The notes beneath the pieces were generated by a model that searched no databases, was not told where the DNA came from, and worked only from the letters and a program-made list of their open reading frames with translations. A stretch of 64,000 nucleotides of DNA from contig NC_079876.1 in assembly GCF_029227915.1 (NCBI RefSeq), positions 34,269,828 to 34,333,827 of the forward strand, read 5' to 3'. Position 1 is the stretch's first letter, and every line of letters begins with the position of its first letter. The translations under genes were made by a program, and so were the position numbers. Origin of the DNA: Hydractinia symbiolongicarpus (Eukaryota > Cnidaria > Hydrozoa > Anthoathecata > Hydractiniidae). Positions 1 through 13,074 of the stretch are shown one piece after another.

Positions 1-64
1 CAGCGCCCAGTGTAATCTCTGTATTCCGGCAATCACGTCGACTTACTTATCTAAATTTATAAAT
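1..64 (+). repeat. Internally deleted monomer stump at the left edge
   Basis: The first 39 bases follow the start of a normal unit (cagcgcccagtgtaat to caatcacgtc), then the sequence jumps directly to the unit's tail (gacttacttatctaaat) and the next unit begins at 65. About 297 bp normally between these blocks is missing, leaving an inferred unit of about 76 bp of which the first 12 bases lie outside the window. The junction near 38-41 shows at most a single base (c) of shared sequence between the two sides, if the parent tail was of the aacgactt type. Confidence 0.85.
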
Positions 65-3000
65 GAAGCGCTACCACAACGCCCAGTGTAATCGCTGATT
101 TCCGGCAATCACGTCAAATTAAGAAGAATGTTTTTTCTTGGAGTCCGTTTGTGTCGTTTATTACATTGATCAGGTCACAGTTTAATTAAGTCCAACAGTC
201 AATCGTTCCAAAGTTAAAAGCGATGCAACCTAGTCATATCAGATAAATATCGCTAAATACATGTTGGTACGAATATGTGACACAACCGTTGAAACTCAAA
301 TTGACTGAGACCGTTAGAAAGTTAATGAAATGTAGTTTTGAAACTGTCGCTTTTTCTTCAGCGCTCGATAACGGCTAGGATTAGTCCACAGTAAAAAATG
401 ACTTTTTTATCTTAATTTTTAATTGAAGCGCTACCATAGCGATCAGTGTAATCGCTGATTTCCGGCAATCACGTCAAATTAAGAAGAATGTTTTTTCTTG
501 GAGTCCATTTGTGTCATTTATCACATTGATTAGGTCACAGTCCAAAGTTAGTTCAATTAAGTCCCACAGTCAATCGTTTCACTGTTAAAAGCGATGCAAC
601 CTAGTAATATCAGAAAAATATCGCTAAATACATGTTGGTACGAATATGTGACCCAACTGTTGAAACTCAAACGGACTGACACCGTTAGAAAGTCAATGAA
701 ATGTAGTTTTTGAAACTGTCGCTATTTCTTCAGCGCGCGATAACGGATAGGATTGGTCCCACAGTAAAGAACGACTTTTTTATCTAAATTTTGAAATGAA
801 GCGCTACCACAGCGCCCAGTGTAATCGCTGATTTCCGGCAATCACGTCAAATTAAGAAGAATGTTTTTTCTTGGAGTCCGTTTGTGTCGTTTATTACATT
901 GATCAGGTCACAGCTCAATTAAGTCCCACAGTCAATCGTTTCAAAGTTAAAAGCGATGCAACCTAGTCATCTCAGATAAATATCGCTAAATACATGTTGG
1001 TACGAATATGTCACCCAACCGTTGAAACTCAAATGGACTGAGACCGTTAGAAAGTTAATGAAATGTAGTTTTTGAAACTGTCGCTTTTTCTTCAGCGGGC
1101 GATAACGGCTAGGATTAGTCCGACAGTAAAAAATGACTTTTTTATCTTAATTTTCAATTGAAGCGCTACCATAGCGATCAGTGTAATCGCTGATTTCCGG
1201 CAATCACGTCAAATTAAGAAGAATGTTTTTTCTTGGAGTCTAATTTTGTCATTTATCACATTGATCAGGTCACAGTCCAAAGTTAGTTCAATTAAGTCCC
1301 ACAGTCAATCGTTTCACTGTTAAAAGCGATGCAACCTAGTAATATCAGAAAAATATCGCTAAATACATGTTGGTACGAATATGTGACCCAACTGTTGAAA
1401 CTCAAACGGACTGACACCGTTAGAAAGTCAATGAAATGTAGTTTTTAAAACTGTCCCTATTTCTTCAGCGCGCGATAACGGATAGGATTGGTCCCACAGT
1501 AAAGAACGACTTATTTATCTAAATTTTGAAATGAAGCGCTACCACAGCGCCCAGTGTAATCGCTGATTTCCGGCAATCACGTCAAATTAAGAAGAATGTT
1601 TTTTCTTGGAGTTCAATTTTCTCATTTATCACATTTATCAGGTCACAGTCCAAAGTTAGTTCAATTAAGTTACACAACCAATTGTTTCACTGTTAAAAGC
1701 GATGCAACCTAGTAATGTCAGATAAATATCGCTAAATACATGTTGGTACGAATATGTGACACAACCGTTGAAACTCAAACGGACTGACACCGTTAGAAAG
1801 TCAATGAAATGTAGTTTTTGAAACTGTCGCTATTTCTTCAGCGCGCGATAACGGATAGGATTGGTCCCACAGTAAAGAATGACTTATTTATCTAATTTTT
1901 TAATGAAGCGCTACCACAGCGCCCAGTGAATCGCTGATTTCCGGCAATCATGTCAAATTAAGAAGAATTTTTTTTCTTGGAGTCCATTTGTGTCATTTAT
2001 CACATTGATCAGGTCACGGTCCAAAGTTAGTTCAATTAAGTCCCACAGTCAATCGTTGCACTGTTAAAAGCGATGCAACCTAGTAATATCAGATAAATAT
2101 CGCTAAATACATGCTGGTACGAATATGTGACCCAACTGTTGAAACTCAAACGGACTGACACCGTTAGAAAGTCAATGAAATGTAGTTTTTGAAACTGTCG
2201 CTATTTCTTCAGCGCGCGATAACGGATAGGATTGGTCCCACAGTAAAGAACGACTTTTTTATCTAAATTTTGAAATGAAGCGCTACCACAGCGCCCAGTG
2301 TAATCGCTGATTTCCGGCAATCACGTCAAATTAAGAAGAATGTTTTTTCTTGGAGTCCGTTTGTGTCGTTTATTACATTGATCAGGTCACAGCTCAATTA
2401 AGTCCCACAGTCAATCGTTTCAAAGTTAAAAGCGATGCAACCTAGTCATCTCAGATAAATATCGCTAAATACATGTTGGTACGAATATGTCACCCAACCG
2501 TTGAAACTCAAATGGACTGAGACCGTTAGAAAGTTAATGAAATGTAGTTTTTGAAACTGTCGCTTTTTCTTCAGCGGGCGATAACGGCTAGGATTAGTCC
2601 GACAGTAAAAAATGACTTTTTTATCTTAATTTTCAATTGAAGCGCTACCATAGCGATCAGTGTAATCGCTGATTTCCGGCAATCACGTCAAATTAAGAAG
2701 AATGTTTTTTCTTGGAGTCTAATTTTGTCATTTATCACATTGATCAGGTCACAGTCCAAAGTTAGTTCAATTAAGTCCCACAGTCAATCGTTTCACTGTT
2801 AAAAGCGATGCAACCTAGTAATATCAGAAAAATATCGCTAAATACATCTTGGTACGAATATGTGACCCAACTGTTGAAACTCAAACGGACTGACACCGTT
2901 AGAAAGTCAATGAAATGTAGTTTTTAAAACTGTCCCTATTTCTTCAGCGCGCGATAACGGATAGGATTGGTCCCACAGTAAAGAACGACTTATTTATCTA

Positions 3001-3756
3001 AATTTTGAAATGAAGCGCTACCACAGCGCCCAGTGTAATCGCTGATTTCCGGCAATCACGTCAAATTAAGAAGAATGTTTTTTCTTGGAGTTCAATTTTC
3101 TCATTTATCACATTTATCAGGTCACAGTCCAAAGTTAGTTCAATTAAGTTACACAACCAATTGTTTCACTGTTAAAAGCGATGCAACCTAGTAATATCAG
3201 ATAAATATCGCTAAATACATGTTGGTACGAATATGTGACACAACCGTTGAAACTCAAACGGACTGACACCGTTAGAAAGTCAATGAAATGTAGTTTTTGA
3301 AACTGTCGCTATTTCTTCAGCGCGCGATAACGGCTAGGATTGGCCGCACAGTAAAAAATGACTTCTTTTATCTTAATTTTTAATTGAAGCGCTACCACAG
3401 CGCCCAGTGAAATGGCTGAGTTTCAGGAATCATTTCATAATAAGAAGAATGTCATTTCTTGGAGTCCAATTGTCTCACTTTCACATTTATAAGGTCACAG
3501 TCCATAATCAGTTCAATTAAATCCCACAGTCAATCGTTTCTCTGTTAAAAGCCACACAACCTAGTAATATTAGAAAAATATCGCTAAATACATGTTGGTA
3601 CGAATATGTGACCCAACCGTTGATACTCAAACGGACTGACACCGTTAGAAAGTCAATGAAATGTAGTTTTTGAAACTGTCGCTATTTCTTCAGCGCGCGA
3701 TAACGGATAGGATTGGTCCCACAGTAAAGAATGACTTATTTATCTAATTTTTTAAT
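65..3756 (+). repeat. Left HOR block, 4-5 units per copy (1479 / ~1852 bp)
   Basis: Units starting 798, 1160, 1533 and 1905 recur as 2277, 2639, 3012 and 3757. The first three are offset by 1479 bp; the fourth is displaced by 1852 bp because one extra unit is inserted near 3332-3703. The two units at 65 and 425 are close to 798 and 1160, so an older two-unit pattern of about 735 bp underlies the block. Most units here belong to a subfamily marked by gttttttctt and gtgtcattta or gtgtcgttta with cattgatcagg. Units 65, 798 and 2277 share a deletion of 11-13 bp in the cagtccaaagttagttc segment, which accounts for part of their 360-362 bp spacing. Confidence 0.88.
3332..3703 (+). repeat. Single-unit insertion inside the second left HOR copy
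   Basis: Comparing 1533-1904 with 3012 onward, the two copies agree up to the conserved gcgcgataacgg block and then differ. About 372 bp of another subfamily (tttcaggaatcatttcataat, then cactttcacatttataagg) intervenes before the original order resumes at ggataggattgg near 3704. Both edges fall in the same gataacgg block, as expected if an unequal exchange took place at a conserved segment. Confidence 0.75.
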
Positions 3757-5669
3757 GAAGCGCTACCACAGCGCCCAGTGAATCGCTGATTTCCGGCAAT
3801 CATGTCAAATTAAGAAGAATTTTTTTTCTTGGAGTCCATTTGTGTCATTTATCACATTGATCAGGTCACGGTCCAAAGTTAGTTCAATTAAGTCCCACAG
3901 TCAATCGTTGCACTGTTAAAAGCGATGCAACCTAGTAATATCAGATAAATATCGCTAAATACATGCTGGTACGAATATGTGACCCAGCCGTTGAAACTCA
4001 AATGGACTTACAACGTTAGAAAGTTAATGAAATGTAGTTTTTGAAACTGTCGCTTTTTCTTCAGCGCGCGATAACGGCTAGGATTGGTCCCGCAGTAAAA
4101 AATGACTTTTTTATCATAATTCTTAATTGAAGCGCTACCACAGCGCCCAGTGTAATCGCTGAGTTTCGGTAATCATTTCATATTAAGAAGAATGTTATTT
4201 CTCGGAGTCTAATTGTCTCACTTTCACATTTATAAGGTCACAGTCCATAATCAGTTCAAATTAAGTCCCACAGTCAATCGTTTCAATGTTAAAAGCGATG
4301 CAACCTAGTAATATCAGAAAAATATCGCTAAATACATGTTTGTACGAATATGTGACCCAACCGCTGTAACTTAAACGGACTGACACCGTTAGAAAGACAA
4401 TGAAACAGAGTTTTTGAAACTGTCGCTATTTCTCAAGTGCACGATAACGGCTAGGATTGGTCCCACAATAAAAAATGACTTATTAATCTAAATTTTTAAA
4501 TAAAACGCTACCACAGCGCCCAGTGTAATCGCTGAGTTCCGGCAATCATGTCAAATTAAGAAGAATGTTATTTCTTGGAGTCCAATTGTCTCTTTTATCA
4601 CATTTATCAGGTGACAGTCCAAAATTAGTTCAATTAAGTCCCACAGTCAATCGTTTTATTGTTAAAAGCGATGCAACCTAGTAATAACGAAAAATATCGC
4701 TAAATACATGTTTGTACGAATATGTGACACAACCGTTGAAACTCAAACAAACTGACACCGTTAGAAATTCAATGAAATGCAGTTCTTGAAAATGTCGCTA
4801 TTTCTTCAGCGCGCGATAACGGTTAAGATTGGTCCCACAATAAAAAACGACTTTTTTATCTTAATTCTTAAATGAAGCGCTACCACAGAGTCCAGTGTAA
4901 TCGCTGAGTTTCGGCAATCATGTCAAATTAAAAAGAATGTTATTTCTTGGAGTCCATTTGTCTCTTTTATCACATTTATCAGGTGGCAGTCCAAAGTTAG
5001 TTCATTTAAGTCCCATAGTCAATCGTTTCATTGTTAAAAGCGATGCAACATAGTAATTTCAAAAAAATATCGCTAAATACATGTTGGTACGAATATGTGA
5101 CACAATCGTTGAAACTCAAACGGAGTGACACCGTTAGAAAGTCAATGAAATGTAGTTTTTGAAACTGTCGCTATTTTCTCAGCGCGCAATAACGGCTAGG
5201 ATTGGTCCCACAATAAACAATGACTTTTTTATCTTAATTCTTAAATAACGCGCTATCACAGAGCCCAGTGTAATCGCTGAGTTTCGGCAATCATGTCAAA
5301 TTAAGAAGAATCTTATTTCTTGGAGTCCAATTGTCTCCTTTATAACATTTATCAGGTGACAGTCCAAAGTTAGTTCAACTAAGTCCCACAGTCAATCGTT
5401 TCATAGTTAAAAGTGATGCAACCTAGCAATATATGAAAAATATCGCTAAATACATGTTGGTACGAATATGTGACCAAACCGTTGTAACTGAAACGGACTG
5501 ACACCGTTAGAAATTCAGTGAAACGTAGTTTTTGAAACTTTCCCTATCTCTTCAGCACGCGATAACGGATAGGATTGGTCCCACAGTAAAGAATGACTTA
5601 TTTATTTAAACTCTTAAATGAAGCGCTACCACAGCGGCCAGTGTAATCGCTGAGCTTCGGCAATCACGT
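3757..5669 (+). repeat. Mixed diverged monomers without clear HOR
   Basis: Units starting 3757, 4129, 4502, 4874, 5247 and the first part of 5620. They belong to different subfamilies: 4129 has cactttcacatttataagg, while 4874 and 5247 have tctctttt or tctcctttat with aggtggcag or aggtgacag. Unit 3757 itself repeats 1905. Units 4502 and 5247 have altered anchors (aaaacgctacc, aacgcgctatc). I found no short-range multi-unit period here, so this looks like an older or less homogenised stretch. Confidence 0.75.
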
Positions 5670-7905
5670 CAAATTAAGAAGAATGTTATTTCTTGGAGTC
5701 CAATTGTCTCATTTTTCACATTTATCAAGTCACAGTCCAAAATTAGATCAATTAAGTCCCACAGTCAATCGTTTTATAGTTAAAGCGATGCAACCTAGTA
5801 ATATCAGAAAAATATCGCTAAATACATGTTGGTGCGAATATGTGACCCAATCGTTGTAACTAAAACGGACTGACACCGTTAGAAAGTCAATGAAATGTAG
5901 TTTTTGAAAACTGTCGCTATTTGTTCAGAGCGCGATAACGGATAGGATTGGTCCCACAGTAAAGAATGACTTATTTATCTAAATTTTTAATTGAAGCGCT
6001 ACCACAGCGCCCAGTGTAATTGCTGATTTCCGGCAATCACGTCAAATTAAGAAGAATGTTATTTCTTGGAGTCTAATTGTCTCATTTATCACATTTATCA
6101 GGTCACAGTCCAATGTTAGTTCAATTAAGTCCCACAGTCAATCGTTTCATTGTTAAAAGCGATGCAACCTAATAATCTCAGAAAAATATCGCTAAATACA
6201 TGTTGGTAGGAATATGTGACCCATTCGTTGTAACTCAAACGGACTTACACCGTTAGAAAGTCAATGAAATGTAGTTTTTGAAACTGTCGCTATTTCTTCA
6301 GCTCGCGATAACGGCCAGGATTGGTCCCACAGTAAAGAATGACTTATTTACCCAAACTTTTAAATGAGGCGCTACCACAGCGCCCAGTGTAAACTCTGAG
6401 TTCCGGCAATCACGTCAAATTAAGAAGAATGTTATTTTTTGGAGTCCAATTGTCTCATTTGTCACATTTATCAGGTCACAGTCCAAAGTTTGTTCAATTA
6501 AATCCCACAGTCAATCGTTTCATAATTAAAAGCGATGCAACCTAGTAATCTCAGAAAAATATCGCTAAATACATGTTGGTACGAATATGTGACCAAACCG
6601 TTGTAACTGAAACGGACTGACACCGTTAGAAAGTCAATGAAATGTAGTTTTTGAAACTGTCGCTATTTCTTCAGCGCGCGATAATGGCTAGCATTGGTCC
6701 CACAGTAAAAAACGATTTTTTTATTTTAATTTTTAGTTGAAGCGCTCCCACAGCACCCAGTGTAATCCCTGAGTTTCGGCAATTATTTCATATTAAGAAG
6801 AATGTTATTTCTTGGAGTCCAATTGTCTCACTTTTACATTTATAAGGTCACAGTCCTTAATCCGTTCAATAAATCCCAGAGTCAATTGTTTCACTGTTAA
6901 AAGCCATACAACCTAGTAATATCAGAAAAACATCGCTAAATACATGTTGGTACGAATATATGACCTAACCGTTGTAACTCAAACGGATTGACACCGTTAG
7001 AAAGTCAATGAAGTGTAGTTTTCGAAACTGTCGCTATTTCTTCAGCGCGCGATAACGGATAGGATTGGTCCCACATTAAAGAACGACTTATTTATCTAAA
7101 TTTCTAAATGAAGCGCTACCACAGCGATCAGTGTAATCGCTGATTTCCGGCAATCACGTAAAATTAAGAAGAATGTTTTTTCTTGGAGTCCATTTGTGTC
7201 ATTTATCACATTGATCAGGTCACAGTCCAAAGTTAGTTCAATTAAGTCCCACAGTCAATCGTTTCATTGTTAAAAGCGATGCAACCTAGTAATATCAGAA
7301 AAATATCGCTAAATACATGTTGGTACGAATATGTGACCCAACTTTTGAAACTTAATCGGACTGACACCGTTAGAAAGTCAATGAAATGTAGTTCTTGAAA
7401 CTGTCGCTATTTCTTCAGCGCGCGATAACGGATAGGATTGGTCCCACAGTAAATAACGACTTATTTATCTAAATTTTGAAATGAAGCGCTTTCACAGCGC
7501 CCAGTGTAATCGCTGACTTCCGGCAATCACGTCAAATTAAGAAGAATGTTTTTTCTTGGAGTCCAATTTTCTCATTTATCACATTTATCAGGTCACAGTC
7601 CAAAGTTAGTTCAATTAAGTCTCACAGTAAATCGTTCCATTGTTAAAAGCGATGCAACCCAGTAATATCAGATAAATATCGCTAAATACATGTTGGTACG
7701 AATATGTGACACAACCGTTGAAACTCAAACGGACTGACACCGTTAGAAAGTCAATGAAATATAGTTCTTGAAACTGTCGCTATTTCTTCAGCGCGCGATA
7801 ACGGCTAGGATTGGTCCCACAATAAAAAATGATTTTTTTATCTTAATTTTTAAATGACGCGCTATCACAGAGCCCAGTGTAATCGCTGAGTTTCGGCAAT
7901 CATGT
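5670..7905 (+). repeat. Six-unit HOR of 2236 bp, copy 1
   Basis: Units 5993, 6366, 6739, 7110, 7483 and 7856 recur exactly 2236 bp later as 8229, 8602, 8975, 9346, 9719 and 10092. Copy 1 differs from copies 2 and 3 at scattered bases, for example actaaaacgg here against actcaaacgg later, and gacttacacc against tactgatacc. Diagnostic members are a unit with gaggcgctacc and gtaaactctgag (6366), and a 371-bp unit with tttcatattaag and cagagtcaattg (6739). The start is approximate, set where unit 5620 begins to match 7856. Confidence 0.93.
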
Positions 7906-10141
7906 CAAATTAAGAAGAATGTTATTTCTTGGAGTCCAATTGTCTCATTTTTCACATTTATCAAGTCACAGTCCAAAATTAGATCAATTAAGTCCCACAG
8001 TCAATCGTTTCATAGTTAAAGCGATGCAACCTAGTGATATCAGAAAAATATCGCTAAATACATGTTGGTGCGAATATGTGACCCAATCGTTGTAACTCAA
8101 ACGGACTGACACCGTTAGAAAGTCAATGAAATATAGTTTTTGAAAACTGTCGCCATTTGTTCAGAGCGCGATAACGGATAGGATTGGTCCCACAGTAAAT
8201 AATGACTTATTTATCTAAATTTTTAATTGAAGCGCTACCACAGCGCCCAGTGTAATTGCTGATTTCCGGCAATCACGTCAAATTAAGAAGAATGTTATTT
8301 CTTGGAGTCTAATTGTCTCATTTATCACATTTATCAGGTCACAGTCCAAAGTTAGTTCAATTAAGTCCCACAGTCAATCGTTTCATTGTTAAAAGCGATG
8401 CAACCTAATAATCTCAGAAAAATATCGCTAAATACATGTTGGTAGGAATATGTGACCCATTCGTTGTAACTCAAACGTACTGATACCGTTAGAAAGTCAA
8501 TGAAATGTAGTTTTTGAAACTGTCGCTATTTCTTCAGCTCGCGATAACGGCCAGGATTGGTCCCACAGTAAAGAATGACTTATTTACCCAAACTTTTAAA
8601 TGAGGCGCTACCACAGCCCCCAGTGTAAACTCTGAGTTCCGGCAATCACGTCAAATTAAGAAGAATGTTATTTCTTGGAGTCCAATTGTCTCATTTATCA
8701 CATTTATCAGGTCACAGTCTAAAGTTTGTTCAATTAAATCCCACAGTCAATCGTTTCATAATTAAAAGCGATGCAACCTAGTAATCTCAGAAAAATATCG
8801 CTAAATACATGTTGGTACGATTATGTGACCAAACCGTTGTAACTGAAACGGACTGACACCGTTAGAAAGTCAATGAAATGTAGTTTTTAAAACTGTCGCT
8901 ATTTCTTCAGCGCGCGATAATGGCTAGCATTGGTCCCACAGTAAAAAACGATTTTTTTATTTTAATTTTTAGTTGAAGCGCTACCACAGCACCCAGTGTA
9001 ATCCCTGAGTTTCGGCAATTATTTCATATTAAGAAGAATGTTATTTCTTGGAGTCCAATTGTCTCACGTTTACATTTATAAGGTCACAGTCCATAATCCC
9101 TTCAATAAATCCCAGAGTCAATTGTTTCACTGTTAAAAGCCATACAACCTAGTAATATCAGAAAAACATCGCTAAATACATGTTGGTACGAATATGTGAC
9201 CTAACCGTTGTAACTCAAACGGATTGACACCGTTAGAAAGTCAATGAAGTGTAGTTTTCGAAACTGTCGCTATTTCTTCAGCGCGCGATAACGGATAGGA
9301 TTGGTCCCACATTAAAGAACGACTTATTTATCTAAATTTCTAAATGAAGCGCTACCACAGCGATCAGTGTAATCGCTGATTTCCGGCAATCACGTAAAAT
9401 TAAGAAGAATGTTTTTTCTTGGAGTCCATTTGTGTCATTTATCACATTGATCAGGTCACAGTCCAAAGTTAGTTCAATTAAGTCCCACAGTCAATCGTTT
9501 CATTGTTAAAAGCGATGCAACCTAGTAATATCAGAAAAATATCGCTAAATACATGTTGGTACGAATATGTGACCCAACTTTTGAAACTTAATCGGACTGA
9601 CACCGTTAGAAAGTCAATGAAATGTAGTTCTTGAAACTGTCGCTATTTCTTCAGCGCGCGATAACGGATAGGATTGGTCCCACAGTAAATAACGACTTAT
9701 TTATCTAAATTTTGAAATGAAGCGCTTTCACAGCGCCCAGTGTAATCGCTGACTTCCGGCAATCACGTCAAATTAAGAAGAATGTTTTTTCTTGGAGTCC
9801 AATTTTCTCATTTATCACATTTATCAGGTCACAGTCCAAAGTTAGTTCAATTAAGTCTCACAGTAAATCGTTCCATTGTTAAAAGCGATGCAACCCAGTA
9901 ATATCAGATAAATATCGCTAAATACATGTTGGTACGAATATGTGACACAACCGTTGAAACTCAAACGGACTGACACCGTTAGAAAGTCAATGAAATATAG
10001 TTCTTGAAACTGTCGCTATTTCTTCAGCGCGCGATAACGGCTAGGATTGGTCCCACAATAAAAAATGATTTTTTTATCTTAATTTTTAAATGACGCGCTA
10101 TCACAGAGCCCAGTGTAATCGCTGAGTTTCGGCAATCATGT
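7906..10141 (+). repeat. Six-unit HOR of 2236 bp, copy 2
   Basis: Second copy of the six-unit HOR. Lines compared by eye between this copy and the third are almost identical over long stretches, including private variants such as ggtgcgaatatg, cgccatttgttcag and gtacgattatg. This near-identity suggests that the copy 2/copy 3 duplication is younger than the copy 1/copy 2 split. Confidence 0.93.
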
Positions 10142-11619
10142 CAAATTAAGAAGAATGTTATTTCTTGGAGTCCAATTGTCTCATTTTTCACATTTATCAA
10201 GTCACAGTCCAAAATTAGATCAATTAAGTCCCACAGTCAATCGTTTCATAGTTAAAGCGATGCAACCTAGTGATATCAGAAAAATATCGCTAAATACATG
10301 TTGGTGCGAATATGTGACCCAATCGTTGTAACTCAAACGGACTGACACCGTTAGAAAGTCAATGAAATATAGTTTTTGAAAACTGTCGCCATTTGTTCAG
10401 AGCGCGATAACGGATAGGATTGGTCCCACAGTAAATAATGACTTATTTATCTAAATTTTTAATTGAAGCGCTACCACAGCGCCCAGTGTAATTGCTGATT
10501 TCCGGCAATCACGTCAAATTAAGAAGAATGTTATTTCTTGGAGTCTAATTGTCTCATTTATCACATTTATCAGGTCACAGTCCAAAGTTAGTTCAATTAA
10601 GTCCCACAGTCAATCGTTTCATTGTTAAAAGCGATGCAACCTAATAATCTCAGAAAAATATCGCTAAATACATGTTGGTAGGAATATGTGACCCATTCGT
10701 TGTAACTCAAACGTACTGATACCGTTAGAAAGTCAATGAAATGTAGTTTTTGAAACTGTCGCTATTTCTTCAGCTCGCGATAACGGCCAGGATTGGTCCC
10801 ACAGTAAAGAATGACTTATTTACCCAAACTTTTAAATGAGGCGCTACCACAGCCCCCAGTGTAAACTCTGAGTTCCGGCAATCACGTCAAATTAAGAAGA
10901 ATGTTATTTCTTGGAGTCCAATTGTCTCATTTATCACATTTATCAGGTCACAGTCTAAAGTTTGTTCAATTAAATCCCACAGTCAATCGTTTCATAATTA
11001 AAAGCGATGCAACCTAGTAATCTCAGAAAAATATCGCTAAATACATGTTGGTACGATTATGTGACCAAACCGTTGTAACTGAAACGGACTGACACCGTTA
11101 GAAAGTCAATGAAATGTAGTTTTTAAAACTGTCGCTATTTCTTCAGCGCGCGATAATGGCTAGCATTGGTCCCACAGTAAAAAACGATTTTTTTATTTTA
11201 ATTTTTAGTTGAAGCGCTACCACAGCACCCAGTGTAATCCCTGAGTTTCGGCAATTATTTCATATTAAGAAGAATGTTATTTCTTGGAGTCCAATTGTCT
11301 CACGTTTACATTTATAAGGTCACAGTCCATAATCCCTTCAATAAATCCCAGAGTCAATTGTTTCACTGTTAAAAGCCATACAACCTAGTAATATCAGAAA
11401 AACATCGCTAAATACATGTTGGTACGAATATGTGACCTAACCGTTGTAACTCAAACGGATTGACACCGTTAGAAAGTCAATGAAGTGTAGTTTTCGAAAC
11501 TGTCGCTATTTCTTCAGCGCGCGATAACGGATAGGATTGGTCCCACATTAAAGAACGACTTATTTATCTAAATTTCTAAATGAAGCGCTACCACAGCGAT
11601 CAGTGTAATCGCTGATTTC
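10142..11619 (+). repeat. Six-unit HOR of 2236 bp, copy 3 (partial, ~4 units)
   Basis: Continues the six-unit order through units 10465, 10838, 11211 and the first bases of 11582. The match to copy 2 stops at about 11620, where gatttctggc and cacgtcaaatt replace gatttccggc and cacgtaaaatt of unit 9346. What follows belongs to a different block. Confidence 0.92.
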
Positions 11620-13074
11620 TGGCAATCACGTCAAATTAAGAAGAATGTTTTTTCTTGGAGTCCAATTTTTCATTTATCAAATTTATCAGGTCACAGTCCA
11701 AAGTTAGTTCAATTAAGTCCCACAGTCAATCGTTTCACTGTTAAAAGCGATACAACCTAGTAATCTCCGAAAATTATCGCTAAATACATGTTGGTACGAA
11801 CATGTGACCCAACTGTTGAAACTCAAACGGACTGACATCGTTAGAAAGTCAATGAAATGTAGTTTCTGAAACTGTCGCTATTTCTTTAGCGCGCAATAAC
11901 GGATAGGATTGGTCCCACAGTAAAGAACGACTTATTTATCTAAATTTTAAAATGAAGCGCTACCACAGCGCCCAGTGTAATCGCTGATTTCTGGCAATCA
12001 CGTCAAATTAAGAAGAATGTTTTTTCTTGGAGTCCAATTTTCTCATTTATCGCATTTATCAGGTGACAGTCCAAAGTTAGTTCAATTAAGTCCCACAGTC
12101 AATCGTTTCATTGTTAAGAGCGATGCAACCTAGTAATCTCCGAAAATTGTCGCTAAATACATGTTGGTACCAATATGTGACTCAACTGTTGTAACACAAT
12201 TGGACTGACCCCGTTAGAAAGTCAATGAAATTTAGTTTTTGAAACTGTCGCTATTTCTTCAGTGCGCGATAACGGCTAGGATTGGTCCCACAGTAAGAAA
12301 ATGACTTATTAATCCAAATTTTTAAATGAAGCGCTACCACAGCGTCCAGTGTAATCGCTGAGTCCGGCAATCATGTGAAATTAAGAAGAATGTTATTTCT
12401 TGGAGTCCAATTTTCTCATTTATCACATTTATCAGGTCACAGTCCAAAGTTAGTTCAATTAAGTCCTACAGTCAATCGTTTCATTGTTAAAAGCGATGCA
12501 ACCTAGTAATACTAGCAAAATATCGCTAAATACATGTTGGTACGAACATGTGACCCAACCGTTGTAACTCAAACGGACTGACACCGTTAGAAAGTCAATA
12601 AAATGTAGTTTTTGAAACAGTCGCTATTTCTTCAGCGCACGATAACGGCTAGGATTGGTCCCACAGTAAGAAATGACTTATTAATCTAAATTTTTAAAAG
12701 AAGTACTACTACAGCGCCAAGTGTACTCGCTGAGCTCCGGCAATCATGTCAAATTAAGAAGAATGTTATTTCTTTGAGTCCAATTTTCTCATTTATCACA
12801 TTGATCAGGTCACAGTCCAAAGTCTGTTCAATTAAGTCTCACAGTCAATCGTTTCACTGTTGAAAGCGATGCATTCTAGTAATATCAGATAAATAACGCT
12901 AATTACATGTTGGTACGAATATGTGACTCAACCGTTGTAACTCAAACGAATTGACACTGTTAGAAAGTCAATGAAATGCAGCTTTTGAAACTTTCGCTAT
13001 TTCTTCAGCGGGCGATAACGGCTAGGATTGGTCCCACAGTAAGAAAATGACTTATTAATCCATTTTTTTAAATT
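11620..13074 (+). repeat. Diverged monomers, related to 21.0-22.0 kb
   Basis: Units 11582 (most of it), 11954, 12328 and 12700. The stretch to about 12577 is a close relative of 21042-21998, 9.42 kb away: shared private features are ctccgaaaattatcgc with cgaacatgtg, ggtaccaatatg with caactgttgtaacac, and ccggcaatcatgtgaaatt. Unit 12700 has an altered anchor (gaagtactactacagc) and the variant gatgcattctag. No short-period HOR is seen. Confidence 0.8.
12159..12178. other. Improved version of the GTAC-centred palindrome (9 of 10 pairs)
   Basis: ACATGTTGGTACCAATATGT differs from the usual form by one base (c for g after GTAC), which makes the central 10 bp (TTGGTACCAA) a perfect palindrome. The same version is found at 21581-21600 and 23075-23094, which belong to related units. 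Confidence 0.7.

Noticed and set aside
8455-8480. CENP-B box-like sequence (attcgttgtaactcaaacg)
   Set aside because: The first half resembles the box (TTCGTTG, then AA), but the CGGG half is displaced and incomplete, and most units have accgttg instead of attcgttg. Essential positions and spacing are not met.
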